64,000 nucleotides of DNA from Pseudomonas syringae (GCF_021606685.1 NZ_WKCB01000010.1:47145-111144), one strand, 5' to 3'; positions 1-10,660 are shown, counted from the stretch's first letter. Notes: a model not told the origin generated them from the letters alone. Program-made: numbers and translations.

Positions 1-828
1 AATGACCTGTTCAAAGAGTTTCTGGACCCGACCATGATGTACTCGGCGGCGCAATTTCTGACGCCCGACGACACCCTGGAACAGGCGCAGCTGAACAAAC
101 TCGAGCGTATCTGCCAGAAACTTGCGCTGAAACCCAGCGACCACCTGCTGGAAATCGGCACGGGCTGGGGCAGCATGGCGCTGTATGCCGCGCAGCACTA
201 CGGGTGCAAGGTCACTACCACCACCCTTTCCAAAGAGCAGTTTGCCTACACCGCACAGCGCATCGAGGCCTTGGGGCTCAACGACCAGGTGACTCTGTTG
301 CTGCAGGATTACCGCGACCTCACCGGCCAATACGACAAACTCGTTTCCATCGAAATGATCGAAGCGGTCGGCCATCGTTTCCTGCCGACCTACTTCAAGC
401 AATGCGCGCACCTGCTCAAGAGCGATGGCCTGATGCTGCTGCAAGCCATCACCATCCGCGAGCAACGTTTCGAGCTGGCCAAACGCAGCGTCGACTTTAT
501 CCAGCGCTACATCTTCCCTGGCGGCGCCCTGCCCAGTGTGCAGAACATGTTGCAGATCGTCAGCCGCGACACCGACATGAACCTGCTGCACATGGAAGAT
601 TTCGGCCTGCATTACGCGCGAACACTGCGCCTGTGGCATGAGAACTTTCGCCGCGCCCATGGCCGCCTGACGGAATTGGGCTACGACGAGTACTTCCTGC
701 GTTTGTGGGAGTTTTACCTGTGCTACTGCGAGGGCGGCTTCATGGAGCGCACCATTGGCACCGCGCAATTGCTGCTGGCCAAGCCATCGGCCATCACCCC
801 TCCGCTGCTTGGGCGTTTCAGTGCTTAA
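1..828 (+). CDS. cfa: Cyclopropane-fatty-acyl-phospholipid synthase family methyltransferase (5' end outside window)
   Basis: The frame is open from base 1, so the N-terminus lies upstream; 275 residues are visible. It contains a class I SAM-binding motif (LEIGTGWG, about visible residues 50-57) and the family-typical C-terminal stretch around GGFMERTIGTAQ. Members transfer a methylene group from SAM to unsaturated acyl chains of membrane phospholipids. The stop codon overlaps the GTG start of a DUF2878 gene; in pseudomonads this pair usually belongs to a light- or stress-induced cluster with an FAD oxidoreductase and DUF1365, which would lie upstream and cannot be seen here. The family call is firm; the exact substrate is not. 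Confidence 0.88.
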   Translation, partial: NDLFKEFLDPTMMYSAAQFLTPDDTLEQAQLNKLERICQKLALKPSDHLLEIGTGWGSMALYAAQHYGCKVTTTTLSKEQFAYTAQRIEALGLNDQVTLLLQDYRDLTGQYDKLVSIEMIEAVGHRFLPTYFKQCAHLLKSDGLMLLQAITIREQRFELAKRSVDFIQRYIFPGGALPSVQNMLQIVSRDTDMNLLHMEDFGLHYARTLRLWHENFRRAHGRLTELGYDEYFLRLWEFYLCYCEGGFMERTIGTAQLLLAKPSAITPPLLGRFSA

Positions 829-1312
829 AACGGCGGCCAATGCCGTGCTGTTCCAGTGCGGCTGGTTTGCCTGCGTGCTGGGTGGAAACAGCCTCTGGCT
901 GCTGGTGGGGCTGGCCGTGCTGGCGATCCATCTGCTGTGGATAAGTGCGTGGTCCAAGGAGGGCCAGGTGATCCTGGCCGTGACCCTGCTGGGAACAGTC
1001 ATCGACACCTCACTGCGCACCTTCGGCGTATTCCACTTCAGCATGCCGGGGCCGTTGATCCCGGTCTGGCTGATCCTGTTGTGGGCGCTGCTGGCCACGA
1101 CCCTGCGCCATTGCCTGGCCTGGAGTGCGCAGCCCTGGTGGCGCGCCAGCCTGCTGGGCGCGCTGGGTGGACCGCTGTCCTATTACGGTGGCAGCCAGTT
1201 GGCGGGGGTCACTTTCGGCTATGGCACGACGGCCAGCCTGATCGGCCTGGCGGTGTTGTGGGCCCTGGTGTTTCCGCTATTGCATTGGGTCGCCGATCAG
1301 TTGGGAAACTGA
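821..1312 (+). CDS. DUF2878 inner-membrane protein
   Basis: I chose the GTG at 821 because it overlaps the last codons of the upstream gene, a usual sign of translational coupling. The protein has 163 residues and is almost entirely hydrophobic, with about five membrane segments, matching DUF2878 in length and character. The longer frame opening at 755 lies wholly inside the cfa-like gene and is unlikely to be used. Function is unknown; constant linkage to the cyclopropane-synthase-like gene suggests a role in the same membrane-lipid modification. Confidence 0.75.
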   Translation: MLKTAANAVLFQCGWFACVLGGNSLWLLVGLAVLAIHLLWISAWSKEGQVILAVTLLGTVIDTSLRTFGVFHFSMPGPLIPVWLILLWALLATTLRHCLAWSAQPWWRASLLGALGGPLSYYGGSQLAGVTFGYGTTASLIGLAVLWALVFPLLHWVADQLGN

Positions 1313-1366
1313 CGTCCGTCAGAGCATTCATACGCACAGCAGCCGCTTGCCTTACACTGCGCGCCT

Positions 1367-1672
1367 ATGACCAACATCCCCCACACCCAAATCACAGAAC
1401 CCGCCGTCACCTGCTCGACGTGCGCGGCCTGCTGCTGCCAGCTGGAAGTGATGCTGATCACCGACACCGGCGTGCCGGAACGCTACATCGACACTGACGA
1501 TTGGGGCGGCGAAGTGATGCTGCGCCTGGATGACGGTTGGTGCGCGGCGCTGGATCGGGACACGATGATGTGCACGATCTACGAGCGGCGACCGCTGATC
1601 TGTCGGGAATTCGAGATGGGTGCGCCGGAGTGCCTGACCGAGCGCGAAGGGATTGCGACGGCATACCGCTGA
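1367..1672 (+). CDS. YkgJ-family cysteine cluster protein
   Basis: This 101-residue protein has the N-terminal cysteine cluster C16xxC19xxCCC (22-24), then WC and CTIYERRPLICREFE, the pattern of the YkgJ/UPF0153 family, thought to bind a metal or Fe-S centre. It starts 54 bp after the DUF2878 gene and may be co-transcribed with it. No biochemical role is established. The family call rests on the cysteine spacing and the YxxRPxxCR motif. Confidence 0.75.
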   Translation: MTNIPHTQITEPAVTCSTCAACCCQLEVMLITDTGVPERYIDTDDWGGEVMLRLDDGWCAALDRDTMMCTIYERRPLICREFEMGAPECLTEREGIATAYR

Positions 1673-1697
1673 CCGTGCGTTGAGCAGAGATTCAAAT

Positions 1698-1786
1698 GTG
1701 GGAGCGGGCTTGCTCGCGAAAGCGGTGTGTCAGTCAATTCATGTCCGGCTGACACACCGCTTTCGCGAGCAAGCCCGCTCCCACAG
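1698..1786 (+). repeat. REPIN: two inverted REP palindromes
   Basis: Two near-identical arms starting GTGGGAGCGGGCTTGCTCGCG face each other around a short central segment and fold into one long hairpin. This is the common REP doublet of P. fluorescens-group intergenic regions. It lies between the YkgJ gene and the convergent pagL gene. Confidence 0.9.
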
Positions 1787-1809
1787 GGGGATTTGCAGCG
1801 GGTGGGGGA

Positions 1810-2337
1810 TTACAGTGGCAGCGTGTAGTGCACCGCGTAACTTTCTACCCCGTCGTTATTGCTGCTGATCCCGGCGTTGGAATAATGCGTGGCACGAATG
1901 CCCACTTCATGCCCGCCGTTGAACCGCAGGCCGAAACCCAAGCGGTCTTCGAACTGGAAAGCCTGGCCGATGTTGTTGTCTTCGACCTTGGTGCGGGAGA
2001 ACACCGCTACACCGATGCCCGCTTCGATGTAAGGCTTCACCGACTCCCCGGCAAATTCGTACACAAACACTGGCGAGAACGACAGGCTGCTGACGCTGGC
2101 GCGCTTGTCGCCATCCCAGTAGGTGTAGGCCCCGCTCCAGTAACCGGTCAGACGGCCGGTATCGCTCTGCCACCAGCTTTTATCCCAATCCGACGTAAGC
2201 CCCAACCGATAGGTCATGGTCGAATCGCTGGTGCTCCCCACACCCAATTCCAGGCCGGCGGCCTGGGCCGAAAAAGAGTGTCCCACCACAGCGGCCGCAA
2301 TCGCGGCCAAACAGAACAAGCGCTTCATAAGAAACAT
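1810..2337 (-). CDS. pagL: Lipid A 3-O-deacylase (PagL family)
   Basis: The 175-residue precursor has a signal peptide (about residues 1-26, ending AQA) and the alternating pattern of an eight-stranded outer-membrane barrel. H151, S153 and E165 lie in the C-terminal HYSNAGI region with the spacing (2 and 12 residues) of the PagL catalytic triad. PagL removes the 3-linked acyl chain from lipid A at the outer membrane, lowering endotoxicity and altering permeability. It stands alone, convergent with the upstream genes. A second ATG three codons in (MKRLF) is an equally good start. Confidence 0.85.
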   Translation of the reverse strand: MFLMKRLFCLAAIAAAVVGHSFSAQAAGLELGVGSTSDSTMTYRLGLTSDWDKSWWQSDTGRLTGYWSGAYTYWDGDKRASVSSLSFSPVFVYEFAGESVKPYIEAGIGVAVFSRTKVEDNNIGQAFQFEDRLGFGLRFNGGHEVGIRATHYSNAGISSNNDGVESYAVHYTLPL

Positions 2338-2429
2338 CCTTTCCGAACGAAGTTATTTGGTTTTGTACAGGCAATCTCGCTATAGAAACTGGCGCAGAGG
2401 CAGAAGTTCAGCGACATTTCACGAAATTT

Positions 2430-3224
2430 TCACGCGCCAAAGCTTCGCACAACTCCGGGATGTTTCCATAGTGTCGGTAGGATATTTCTGAAGTGATACA
2501 CATCGCCACTGGTCCAGAATTGCGCTGGCGCCGGATTACCCCTGCTCAGCAGGTCGCGCTCACCGAGCAAACGCTTGAGTTGGCGGGCCACGGCGGCACC
2601 GGTGTCGATCAGGATGATGCTGGGGGGCAGCATCTGCGCCAGCAGCGGCTTGAGGAAGGGATAGTGGGTGCAACCGAGGATGATGGTGTCGCAACCGGCG
2701 CTGAGCAGCGGCTCGACATACCCCTGCAGCAACTGGCGCAGGGCGGCGCTGTTCAGGTCGCCGGTTTCGATCAACTCCACCAGCCCTGGGCACGGCTGGG
2801 TCACCACCCGAACATCAGTGGCGAAGCGATCCAGCAATGCCGCGAATTTGGCGCTTTGCAGGGTGCCGGTCGTCGCGAGCACCCCTACCACTCCGCTGCG
2901 AGTGGCGGCAGCGGCCGGCTTGACGGCGGGCTCCATGCCTACCAGCGGCCAGTCGGGAAAGTCTTCGCGCAAATCGGCAGCGGCCGCGACGGTCGCGGTG
3001 TTGCAGGCAATCACAAACGCCTTGGCGCCTTTTTCGCGAAAGAACGCCGCCACACGCCGGGAACGTTCAAGAATGAATGCCGGGGTTTTCTCGCCGTAGG
3101 GGATATGCCCGCAATCCGCCACATACAACAACGATTCGTGAGGCAGCAATTGCTGGATTTCATCCAGCACCGACAACCCGCCGACGCCGGAATCGAACAC
3201 ACCGATCGGCGCGTCCTTAACCAT
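2430..3224 (-). CDS. murI: Glutamate racemase
   Basis: It interconverts L- and D-glutamate for peptidoglycan synthesis. The sequence shows the N-terminal [13 protein letters not shown] motif and both catalytic cysteines, in ACNTAT and LGCTHYPF. I chose the ATG at 3224, which overlaps the moeB stop by 8 bp and gives about 264 residues, the normal length; the frame runs 11 codons further upstream but that extension lies inside moeB. It is the last gene of the hemA-prfA-prmC-moeB-murI series. Confidence 0.95.
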   Translation of the reverse strand: MVKDAPIGVFDSGVGGLSVLDEIQQLLPHESLLYVADCGHIPYGEKTPAFILERSRRVAAFFREKGAKAFVIACNTATVAAAADLREDFPDWPLVGMEPAVKPAAAATRSGVVGVLATTGTLQSAKFAALLDRFATDVRVVTQPCPGLVELIETGDLNSAALRQLLQGYVEPLLSAGCDTIILGCTHYPFLKPLLAQMLPPSIILIDTGAAVARQLKRLLGERDLLSRGNPAPAQFWTSGDVYHFRNILPTLWKHPGVVRSFGA

Positions 3225-3972
3225 GGTGCGTCCCGCAGACACTGCAGCCCGGGTCACGCTTTACGCGCAACTCGCGAAACCGCGTGGTCAGCGCATCGAT
3301 CAGCAACAACCGGCCCACCAGCGGCTCACCGAAGCCGGCCAGCAGCTTGAGCGCTTCCAGGGCTTGCAGGCTGCCGACCACGCCCACCAGCGGGCCGACC
3401 ACGCCGGCTTCGCTGCAGGTCAGTTCGGCGTCGCTGCCGTGCCCATACAAGCAGTGGTAGCACGGGCTTTCGGCGCGACGCGGGTCAAACACCGACAACT
3501 GCCCTTCAAGGCGAATGGCCGCGCCACTGACCAACGGCGTGGCCGCTGCGACGCAGGCGGCATTCACCGCTTCACGGGTGGCGAAGTTATCGCTGCAATC
3601 GAGCACCACATCCACCGCCGCCACGGCCGCCGCCAAAGCGTCGGCATCCAGGGCGCAGCGATGGGCAATCAAGGTGACTTCAGGGTTAATGGCGCTCAGG
3701 CGACGCAGGGCCGAGTCGACTTTGGTCTGCCCGACGCTGTCGGTGTCGTGGATGATCTGGCGCTGCAGGTTGGTGAGGTCAACCGTGTCGAAGTCCGCCA
3801 CATGCAGCTCACCGACACCGGCGGCGGCCAGGTACAACGCCACCGGCGCGCCCAGGCCCCCAAGGCCGATGATCAGCGCACGGCTGTTTTTCAGGCGCAA
3901 CTGCCCCTCGATGTCGACATGCTGCAACAGAATCTGTCGGCTATAGCGCAACAGCTCCTGGTCGGTCAGCAC
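3217..3972 (-). CDS. moeB: MoeB/ThiF/HesA-family adenylyltransferase
   Basis: This 251-residue E1-like enzyme adenylates the C-terminal Gly-Gly of a small sulfur carrier (MoaD in molybdopterin synthesis, possibly also ThiS). It shows the nucleotide-binding [19 protein letters not shown] near residue 36, the DxxDxxNLQRQ region with its conserved Arg, and two CxxC zinc pairs (CYHC near 172, CSVC near 244). No rhodanese domain is fused. It overlaps prmC upstream by 7 bp and murI downstream by 8 bp, so the three are translationally coupled. Confidence 0.92.
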   Translation of the reverse strand: MLTDQELLRYSRQILLQHVDIEGQLRLKNSRALIIGLGGLGAPVALYLAAAGVGELHVADFDTVDLTNLQRQIIHDTDSVGQTKVDSALRRLSAINPEVTLIAHRCALDADALAAAVAAVDVVLDCSDNFATREAVNAACVAAATPLVSGAAIRLEGQLSVFDPRRAESPCYHCLYGHGSDAELTCSEAGVVGPLVGVVGSLQALEALKLLAGFGEPLVGRLLLIDALTTRFRELRVKRDPGCSVCGTHHG

Positions 3973-4796
3973 GGGCGGCGCCCCAGCGTGATGCGTTCGT
4001 GGCCACCGAGGTCGATGCGGCTGTGTACTTGCTCAAACCCCTGGTTCAGCAGCAGGTCACGCACCGCCAGGGCCTGGTCGTAACCGTGCTCGAGCAGCAG
4101 CCACCCACCCGCGCTCAGATGGGCCGGGGCCTGGCGGATGATCTGGCGCAGGTCATCGAGGCCATCGTGGCCGGCCACCAGTGCGCTGGCCGGTTCGAAA
4201 CGCACATCACCGGCCACCAGGTGCGGGTCATTGTCGGCGATATATGGCGGGTTGCTGATAATCAGGTCGTAGTGATGACCTTGCAGGTCGCTGAACCAAT
4301 GGCTGTTCAGCACCGTGGCATTGTTGAGGTGCAGGCGCTGGCGGTTGCGTTCGGCAAGGGCCACGGCCTCCAGCACACGGTCGACTGCGGTGACCTGCCA
4401 AGCCGGGCGCTCGCTGGCCAGGGCCAGGGCAATTGCGCCGCTGCCCGTGCCCAGGTCAAGAACCGTGGCGGGGGTGGCAGGCAACAACTCCAGTGCGGCT
4501 TCCACCAGCATCTCGGTTTCCGGACGCGGGATCAGCGTGTGGGGCGCAACCTCCAGGTCCAGCTTCCAAAAGCCTTGCTGGCCGAGGATGTAGGCTACCG
4601 GCTCACCCGCCCGGCGCCGCTGCAGGTAGTCGGCAAAGGCCAGTGCGTGTTCGCTGCTGACGATCTTTTCCGGCCAGGTGTGCAGGTAGCTGCGGGACTT
4701 GCCCAGCGCGGCAGCCAGCAACAGCTCAGCATCCAGGCGCGCGGTGGGCGAGTCCGGCAGGTCGGCGGCACGCAGCAGGCTGGCGATGATGGTCAT
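3966..4796 (-). CDS. prmC: Peptide chain release factor N5-glutamine methyltransferase
   Basis: This 276-residue enzyme methylates the glutamine of the GGQ motif of RF1 and RF2, which is needed for efficient translation termination. SAM motif I is LDLGTGSGAIAL (about 115-126) and the catalytic NPPY is in ISNPPYIAD (about 180). Its substrate gene prfA ends one base upstream, the classic hemA-prfA-prmC arrangement. Confidence 0.96.
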   Translation of the reverse strand: MTIIASLLRAADLPDSPTARLDAELLLAAALGKSRSYLHTWPEKIVSSEHALAFADYLQRRRAGEPVAYILGQQGFWKLDLEVAPHTLIPRPETEMLVEAALELLPATPATVLDLGTGSGAIALALASERPAWQVTAVDRVLEAVALAERNRQRLHLNNATVLNSHWFSDLQGHHYDLIISNPPYIADNDPHLVAGDVRFEPASALVAGHDGLDDLRQIIRQAPAHLSAGGWLLLEHGYDQALAVRDLLLNQGFEQVHSRIDLGGHERITLGRRPC

Positions 4797-5879
4797 TTAT
4801 TCACCTATCGCCGCGAGTTGATCGGCCTGGTATTCGGCGAGCAACGGCTCGATCACCGCGTCCACGCCGCCGGCGAGAATTTCGTCGAGGGAGTAAAGGG
4901 TGAGGTTGACCCGATGGTCGGTGACCCGACCCTGGGCAAAGTTGTAGGTACGGATACGCTCGGAACGGTCGCCCGAACCCACCAGCAGTTTACGTTCGCT
5001 GGCAATCGCGTTGGCGGCGGCGCTGGTTTGCTGGTCATTGAGCTTGGCCGAAAGCCAGGACATGGCCCGCGCGCGGTTCTTGTGCTGGGAACGTTCTTCC
5101 TGGCACTCCACCACGATGCCAGACGGCAAGTGGGTGATACGGATGGCCGAGTCGGTCTTGTTGACGTGCTGGCCACCGGCGCCCGACGAGCGGTAGGTGT
5201 CGACCCGCAGGTCCGCCGGGTTGATCTCGATGGCTTCCTGCTCGTCCGGCTCGGGCAACACCGCCACAGTGCACGCCGAGGTGTGGATACGGCCCTGGGA
5301 CTCGGTGGCCGGTACCCGTTGCACGCGGTGCGCGCCGGATTCGAATTTCAGCTTGCCGTACACGTTGTCGCCTTCGACCCGCGCGATGACTTCTTTATAG
5401 CCGCCGTGCTCGCCTTCGTTCTCGGACAGGATCTCGACACGCCAGCCACGGCGCTCGGCATACCGCGAATACATGCGGAACAAATCGCCGGAGAAAATCG
5501 CCGCCTCGTCGCCACCGGTGCCGGCGCGGATTTCGAGGAACACGTTGCGCCCGTCGTTGGGGTCCTTGGGCAAGAGCATGCGCTGCAGATCGCCTTCCAG
5601 CTCAAGCAGCTTGTCCTTGGCTTCGCGGACTTCTTCCACGGCCATTTCGCGCATGTCCGGGTCGCTGTCCTTGAGCAGCGCCTGGGCGCCTTCGAGGTCG
5701 GCCTGGGTCTTCAGCCACTGGCCATAAGTGGCCACAATCGGCTCAACTTCCGCGTATTCCTTGGAATAGGTGCGGAACTTGGTCTGATCGGAGATGACCT
5801 CACCGTCGCCGAGCAAGGCGGTCAGTTCTTCGAAACGGTCCTGGAGCACGTCCAGTTTATTGAGCAGTGACGCTTTCAT
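4797..5879 (-). CDS. prfA: Peptide chain release factor 1
   Basis: A complete 360-residue RF1 that reads UAA and UAG stop codons. The decoding tripeptide PAT is in RVPATESQG and the peptidyl-tRNA hydrolysis motif GGQ is in [14 protein letters not shown]. Its ATG overlaps the hemA stop by 4 bp (ATGA), so the two genes are translationally coupled. The long plus-strand frame opposite it is a shadow. Confidence 0.98.
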   Translation of the reverse strand: MKASLLNKLDVLQDRFEELTALLGDGEVISDQTKFRTYSKEYAEVEPIVATYGQWLKTQADLEGAQALLKDSDPDMREMAVEEVREAKDKLLELEGDLQRMLLPKDPNDGRNVFLEIRAGTGGDEAAIFSGDLFRMYSRYAERRGWRVEILSENEGEHGGYKEVIARVEGDNVYGKLKFESGAHRVQRVPATESQGRIHTSACTVAVLPEPDEQEAIEINPADLRVDTYRSSGAGGQHVNKTDSAIRITHLPSGIVVECQEERSQHKNRARAMSWLSAKLNDQQTSAAANAIASERKLLVGSGDRSERIRTYNFAQGRVTDHRVNLTLYSLDEILAGGVDAVIEPLLAEYQADQLAAIGE

Positions 5880-7165
5880 TGCGGTTTTTTATCCGAAGAG
5901 CTATCTGACGCGCCCTCACCGAGGGCAAAGAGTTCCTGGGCCATGGCCAGCGCATCGAGGCGGCCTTCGGCAGTCAATTTTTTAAGCTGTACGCTGGGCG
6001 CGTGGAGCAACTTGTTGGTGAGGCCACGGGCCAGTTGCATCAATACCTCCTCGGCGCTGCTGCCATTGGCGAGCAAGCGCTGGGCCTTGAGCAACTCTTC
6101 GTCGCGCAGGCGTTCGCCCTGCTGACGATACGCCTTGAGCACGTCCACCGCCGCCAGTTCACGCAGGCGCACCATGAAATCTTCGGCGCCGCTGCTGACC
6201 ATCTCTTCGGCAGCCTGGGCAGCACCCTGGCGGCTCTTGAGATTTTCGGCAACCACTTCATGCAGGTCATCGACGCTGTAGAGGTAAACGTCGTCCAACT
6301 CGCCGACTTCTGGTTCGATATCCCGGGGAACGGCGATATCCACCATAAAAATAGGTTTGTGCTTGCGCAGCTTCAGCGCGCTTTCCACCGCGCCCTTGCC
6401 AAGGATCGGCAGCTGGCTGGCGGTGGAGCTGATGACGATATCGCTGCGTACCAGTTCGGCGGGGATATCCGACAGCAGCACCGCGTGGGCGCCGAACTGC
6501 TCGGCCAGGATGCTCGCGCGCTCCAGCGTGCGGTTGGCGACCACGATGCGCTTCACGCCCAGGTCGTGCAGGTGGCGGGCAACCAGGGTAATGGTCTCAC
6601 CGGCGCCGATCAGCAAGGCCTGGCTGCGTTGCAAATCGCTGAAAATCTGTTTGGCCAGGCTGACGGCCGCAAACGCCACGGACACCGGGTTTTCACCGAT
6701 GGCAGTGTCGGTGCGCACTTGCTTGGCGGAATTGAAGGTGGCCTGGAACAGCCGCCCCAGCAGCGGGCCGACGGTACCGGCCTCGCGGGCGACGGCATAG
6801 GCGGACTTCATCTGGCCAAGGATCTGCGGTTCGCCCAACACCAGCGAGTCGAGCCCTGCCGCCACACGCATCATGTGACGAACTGCCGCATCGTCTTCGT
6901 GCACATAAGCACTGGCGCGCAGGTCCTCAAGGCTCAAATGGTGGTAATCGGCCAGCCAGCGCAGTACCACATCCGCGGAAAGATGTTCCTGCTCTATATA
7001 AAGCTCGCTGCGATTGCAGGTCGAAAGGATCGCAGCTTCGCGGCTGTCGGTGAGCCGGCAGAGCTGCTGCAAGGCCTCAACCAACTGCTCTGGCGTAAAC
7101 GCCACGCGCTCGCGCACGTCTACGGTTGCAGTCTTGTGGTTAATACCGAGTGCGAGGAAGGCCAT
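5876..7165 (-). CDS. hemA: Glutamyl-tRNA reductase
   Basis: It catalyses the first committed step of tetrapyrrole synthesis, NADPH-dependent reduction of glutamyl-tRNA to glutamate-1-semialdehyde. The 429-residue protein has the catalytic Cys in [11 protein letters not shown] (near 50), the NADPH loop GAGETI (near 190) and a C-terminal dimerisation helix. It is first in its operon and is divergent, across about 180 bp, from the TPR lipoprotein gene; that gap should hold both promoters. Confidence 0.97.
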   Translation of the reverse strand: MAFLALGINHKTATVDVRERVAFTPEQLVEALQQLCRLTDSREAAILSTCNRSELYIEQEHLSADVVLRWLADYHHLSLEDLRASAYVHEDDAAVRHMMRVAAGLDSLVLGEPQILGQMKSAYAVAREAGTVGPLLGRLFQATFNSAKQVRTDTAIGENPVSVAFAAVSLAKQIFSDLQRSQALLIGAGETITLVARHLHDLGVKRIVVANRTLERASILAEQFGAHAVLLSDIPAELVRSDIVISSTASQLPILGKGAVESALKLRKHKPIFMVDIAVPRDIEPEVGELDDVYLYSVDDLHEVVAENLKSRQGAAQAAEEMVSSGAEDFMVRLRELAAVDVLKAYRQQGERLRDEELLKAQRLLANGSSAEEVLMQLARGLTNKLLHAPSVQLKKLTAEGRLDALAMAQELFALGEGASDSSSDKKPQ

Positions 7166-7347
7166 TCAATATCGCTGATGATGTCGGGAAGCCGACAATT
7201 GTCCTACTTCGAAAGATTCAGAACAACCACCGTCGTCTATTGTCCCTATACCTTGTGCCTATAAAGGTACCCACTGAGACTCGGTTATGTTTGGCCGTAG
7301 GCTTGTGTCATGATGATCCGACCGCAGGTTAGTCGTCCTCTTCCTAT

Positions 7348-9072
7348 ATGAATAGATCCTCCGCGTTGCTCCTTGCTTTTGTCTTCCTCAGCGGCTGCCA
7401 GGCCATGGCACCCGTGTCGCCGGACGGTACCCCGCCGGTAGAAGACAGCACCCCCGCCCCTGAAAAGCCCAAGGTTTATTCCTCGTTCAGTGAAGAAACG
7501 GTGTTCAGCCTGCTGAGCGCGGAGCTGGCCGGCCAACGCAATCGTTTCGATATTGCGCTGGATAACTACGTGACCCAGGCCATCAACACCCAGGACCCGG
7601 GCATTTCCGAGCGCGCCTTCCGTATCGCCGAGTACCTGGGGGCCGATCAGGCTGCGCTGGACACCTCGCTGATCTGGGCCAAAAACGCGCCGGACGACCT
7701 CGAAGCGCAGCGCGCAGCCGCCATTCAATTGGCCCGCGCAGGGCGCTACGACGACTCCATGGTTTATATGGAGAAAGTCCTGCAGGGCAAAGGCGACACC
7801 CATTTCGACTTCCTCGCGCTGTCGGCCGCCGACACCGACCAGGACACCCGCAATGGCCTGATGAAGAGTTTCGACCGGCTGCTGCAGAAACACCCGAACA
7901 ACAGCCAGCTGATTTTCGGCAAGGCCCTGCTGCTGCAACAGGACGACGAAGCCGAAGCCGCGCTCAAGCTGCTGGAGCAGAACCCGCCGGAAGACGGCGA
8001 GATCGCACCGATCCTGTTGCGCGCCCGCCTGCTGCAGAACCTCAATCGCGGCAAGGAAGCGATTCCGCTGCTGGAAAAAAGCCTCAAGAAGTACCCGGAA
8101 GACAAGCGCCTGCGCCTGACTTACGCGCGCACGCTGGTGGAGCAGGACCGCATGGAGGACGCCAAGGTGCAGTTCGCCAACCTGGTCCAGCAATACCCGG
8201 ACGACGACGAGCTGCGCTACTCCCTGGCACTGGTGTGCCTGGAAGCCAAGGCCTGGGACGAGGCCAAGGGCTACCTGGAGGAGCTGATCCAGCGTGAAAG
8301 CCATGTGGACTCGGCGCATTTGAACCTTGGCCGTATCGCCGAAGAGCGCAATGACCCGCAAGCCGCCCTGCTCGAATACGCCCAGGTCGGCCCCGGCAAT
8401 GACTACCTGCCGGCCCAATTGCGCCAGGCCGATATCCTGATGAGCAACGGCCGCACCGACGAGGCGGAAAAACGCCTGGCCGCGGCCCGCGATGCCGAAC
8501 CGGACTACGCGATCCAGCTGTACCTGATCCAGGCCGAGACCTTGTCCGCCAACAATCAGGGTGAGCGCGCCTGGAAGGTCTTGCAGCAGGCCTTGCTGCA
8601 ATTTCCGGACGATCTGAATTTGCTCTATACCCGCGCCATGCAGGCGGAAAAGCGCAATGACCTGACCCAGATGGAAAAAGACCTGCGCCTGATCATCAAG
8701 CGCGACCCGGACAATGCCATGGCGCTGAACGCCTTGGGCTACACCCTGTCCGACCGCACCACACGCTATGACGAAGCCAAAGTGCTGATCGAGCAAGCGC
8801 ACAAGCTCAACCCGGAAGACCCGGCCGTGCTCGACAGCCTGGGCTGGGTCAATTACCGCCTGGGCAACCTGGACGAAGCCGAGCGTTTGCTGCGCCAAGC
8901 CCTGGAGCGCTTTCCCGACCAGGAAGTCGCTGCTCACCTGGGCGAAGTGCTGTGGGCCAATGGCAAGCAGCGCGAAGCCCGCCAAATCTGGGAAAAATTC
9001 CTCAAGGAACAACCCGAAAGCCCCATTCTGCGCGGCACCATCAAGCGCCTGACCGGATCCGAGACCCTTTAA
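7348..9072 (+). CDS. Tetratricopeptide-repeat outer-membrane lipoprotein
   Basis: The 574-residue precursor has a lipoprotein signal peptide with lipobox LSGC (C17) and an array of TPR units over most of its length; the clearest are near residues 455-530 ([27 protein letters not shown]). It corresponds to the conserved pseudomonad TPR protein encoded between hemA and lolB. TPR lipoproteins act as scaffolds for envelope complexes. The partner is unknown; the downstream gene is lolB, 4 bp away. Confidence 0.88.
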   Translation: MNRSSALLLAFVFLSGCQAMAPVSPDGTPPVEDSTPAPEKPKVYSSFSEETVFSLLSAELAGQRNRFDIALDNYVTQAINTQDPGISERAFRIAEYLGADQAALDTSLIWAKNAPDDLEAQRAAAIQLARAGRYDDSMVYMEKVLQGKGDTHFDFLALSAADTDQDTRNGLMKSFDRLLQKHPNNSQLIFGKALLLQQDDEAEAALKLLEQNPPEDGEIAPILLRARLLQNLNRGKEAIPLLEKSLKKYPEDKRLRLTYARTLVEQDRMEDAKVQFANLVQQYPDDDELRYSLALVCLEAKAWDEAKGYLEELIQRESHVDSAHLNLGRIAEERNDPQAALLEYAQVGPGNDYLPAQLRQADILMSNGRTDEAEKRLAAARDAEPDYAIQLYLIQAETLSANNQGERAWKVLQQALLQFPDDLNLLYTRAMQAEKRNDLTQMEKDLRLIIKRDPDNAMALNALGYTLSDRTTRYDEAKVLIEQAHKLNPEDPAVLDSLGWVNYRLGNLDEAERLLRQALERFPDQEVAAHLGEVLWANGKQREARQIWEKFLKEQPESPILRGTIKRLTGSETL

Positions 9073-9076
9073 ACTT

Positions 9077-9694
9077 ATGTTCTTGCGCCACGTTATTGTG
9101 TTCAGTTTCATCGCCCTGCTCGCCGGTTGTGCGGGCGTCGGCACCCGTGAGTCGGTTGAAGGCCAGGGCAACCCTGCGCAATGGCAACAGCACAAGGACC
9201 AGCTCAGCAGCATCGACGGCTGGCAGATCGAAGGCAAAGTCGGGGTCCGTGCGCCGAAAGACTCCGGCAGCGGCACCTTGTTCTGGCTGCAACGCCAGGA
9301 CTACTACGATATTCGGCTGTCCGGCCCGCTGGGCCGTGGTGCTGCCCGCCTGACTGGCCGCCCGGGGCAAGTGAGCCTCGAAGTGGCCAACCAGGGCCGC
9401 TATGAGGCGACCTCGCCGGAAGCGCTGCTGGAAGAACAGATCGGCTGGAAGCTGCCGGTGTCGCACTTGGTGTGGTGGGTGCGCGGTTTACCGGCGCCCG
9501 ACAGCAAAAGTCGCCTGAGCCTCAATGGCGACAGCCGCCTCGCATCGCTGGAGCAGGACGGTTGGCAGGTCGAATACTTGAGTTATGTGCAACAGAGCGG
9601 TTACTGGCTGCCCGAGCGCATCAAGCTGCACGGCACCGACCTTGACGTCACGCTGGTGATCAAGGACTGGCAACCGCGCAAGCTGGGGCAATAA
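9077..9694 (+). CDS. lolB: Outer-membrane lipoprotein receptor LolB
   Basis: The 205-residue precursor has a lipobox LLAGC (C18). LolB accepts lipoproteins from LolA and inserts them into the outer membrane. The conserved N-terminal W-x-x-x-G-K-v-g-v-r pattern ([12 protein letters not shown]) and an ispE gene directly downstream fit the standard gammaproteobacterial lolB-ispE pair. It follows the TPR gene by 4 bp and precedes ispE by 2 bp. Confidence 0.93.
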   Translation: MFLRHVIVFSFIALLAGCAGVGTRESVEGQGNPAQWQQHKDQLSSIDGWQIEGKVGVRAPKDSGSGTLFWLQRQDYYDIRLSGPLGRGAARLTGRPGQVSLEVANQGRYEATSPEALLEEQIGWKLPVSHLVWWVRGLPAPDSKSRLSLNGDSRLASLEQDGWQVEYLSYVQQSGYWLPERIKLHGTDLDVTLVIKDWQPRKLGQ

Positions 9695-9696
9695 AC

Positions 9697-10548
9697 GTGA
9701 AGGTACCCACGCTGACACTGCCCTCCCCGGCCAAGCTGAACCTGATGCTGCATATTCTCGGTCGCCGTGAAGACGGCTACCACGAGTTGCAGACGCTGTT
9801 TCAATTTCTCGATTATGGCGATGAACTCACTTTCGCCGTACGCGACGACGGCGTGATCCAACTGCACACCGAATTCGAAGGCGTGCCCCATGACAGCAAC
9901 CTGATCGTGCGGGCCGCAAAAAAACTTCAGCAACAATCCGGCTGTTCACTCGGCATCGATATCTGGATCGACAAAATTTTGCCCATGGGCGGTGGTATCG
10001 GTGGCGGCAGCTCAAATGCCGCGACCACGCTGCTGGGTCTGAACCACTTGTGGCAACTGGGCTGGGACCACGATCGCATGGCTGCGCTGGGCCTGACGCT
10101 GGGCGCCGACGTGCCGGTTTTCGTGCGTGGGCACGCGGCTTTTGCCGAGGGCGTGGGCGAGAAACTCAGCCCCGAATACCCCGAAGAGCCGTGGTATGTC
10201 GTGCTTGTCCCGCAAGTATCTGTAAGTACAGCAGAAATTTTTTCAGATCCACTGTTGACACGTAACTCTGCGCCCATTAAAGTGCGCCCCGTTCCCAAGG
10301 GAAACAGTCGAAATGACTGCTTACCGGTTGTAGCAAGGCGTTATCCAGAGGTACGTAACGCTTTGAATTTGTTAGGTAAATTTACCGAAGCAAAATTAAC
10401 CGGAACTGGAAGTTGTGTGTTTGGGGGCTTCCCAAGCAAAGCTGAAGCTGATAAAGTCTCGGCCCTTCTTACAGAGACCCTTACAGGGTTTGTAGCAAAG
10501 GGAAGCAACGTTTCGATGTTGCATCGCAAGCTGCAAAGTCTGCTCTAA
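9697..10548 (+). CDS. ispE: 4-diphosphocytidyl-2-C-methyl-D-erythritol kinase
   Basis: An MEP-pathway isoprenoid kinase of 283 residues with a GTG start. The substrate motif is [12 protein letters not shown] near the N-terminus and the GHMP-kinase ATP loop is [15 protein letters not shown] (near 99). The last third (from about 10205) is clearly AT-richer than the first two thirds, with codons such as tta, gta and aaa, and contains a good sigma70 promoter aimed at the tRNA-Gln and prs genes. The reading frame and length are intact. Confidence 0.96.
   Translation: MKVPTLTLPSPAKLNLMLHILGRREDGYHELQTLFQFLDYGDELTFAVRDDGVIQLHTEFEGVPHDSNLIVRAAKKLQQQSGCSLGIDIWIDKILPMGGGIGGGSSNAATTLLGLNHLWQLGWDHDRMAALGLTLGADVPVFVRGHAAFAEGVGEKLSPEYPEEPWYVVLVPQVSVSTAEIFSDPLLTRNSAPIKVRPVPKGNSRNDCLPVVARRYPEVRNALNLLGKFTEAKLTGTGSCVFGGFPSKAEADKVSALLTETLTGFVAKGSNVSMLHRKLQSLL
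10255..10283 (+). promoter_or_regulatory. Sigma70-like promoter inside ispE
   Basis: TTGACA (10255-10260), a 17-bp spacer and TAAAGT (10278-10283) lie in the AT-rich 3' part of ispE. Transcription would start near 10290 and read tRNA-Gln and then prs. The -35 box and spacing match consensus exactly; use in vivo is inferred. Confidence 0.65.
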
Positions 10549-10585
10549 AAGGAATCGAGTACTGGGTACTCGTTGCAACAGATAC

Positions 10586-10660
10586 AGGGGCGTCGCCAAG
10601 CGGTAAGGCAGCAGGTTTTGATCCTGCCATGCGTTGGTTCGAATCCAGCCGCCCCTGCCA
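10586..10660 (+). tRNA. tRNA-Gln (anticodon TTG)
   Basis: The 75-nt cloverleaf has acceptor stem AGGGGCG pairing with CGCCCCT, discriminator G and an encoded CCA, anticodon TTG in the GGTTTTGATCC loop, and the T-loop GGTTCGAATCC. It lies between ispE and prs and is probably processed from a transcript that includes prs. Confidence 0.96.

Noticed and set aside
3999..5870. 623-codon open frame on the plus strand opposite prmC and prfA
   Set aside because: It spans two well-identified minus-strand genes, has no ribosome site and no family features; it is a by-product of high GC and codon bias.
7285..9276. 663-codon minus-strand frame opposite the TPR lipoprotein gene
   Set aside because: It is rich in Gln, Gly and Val typical of antisense frames; the plus strand has a lipobox and clear TPR units.
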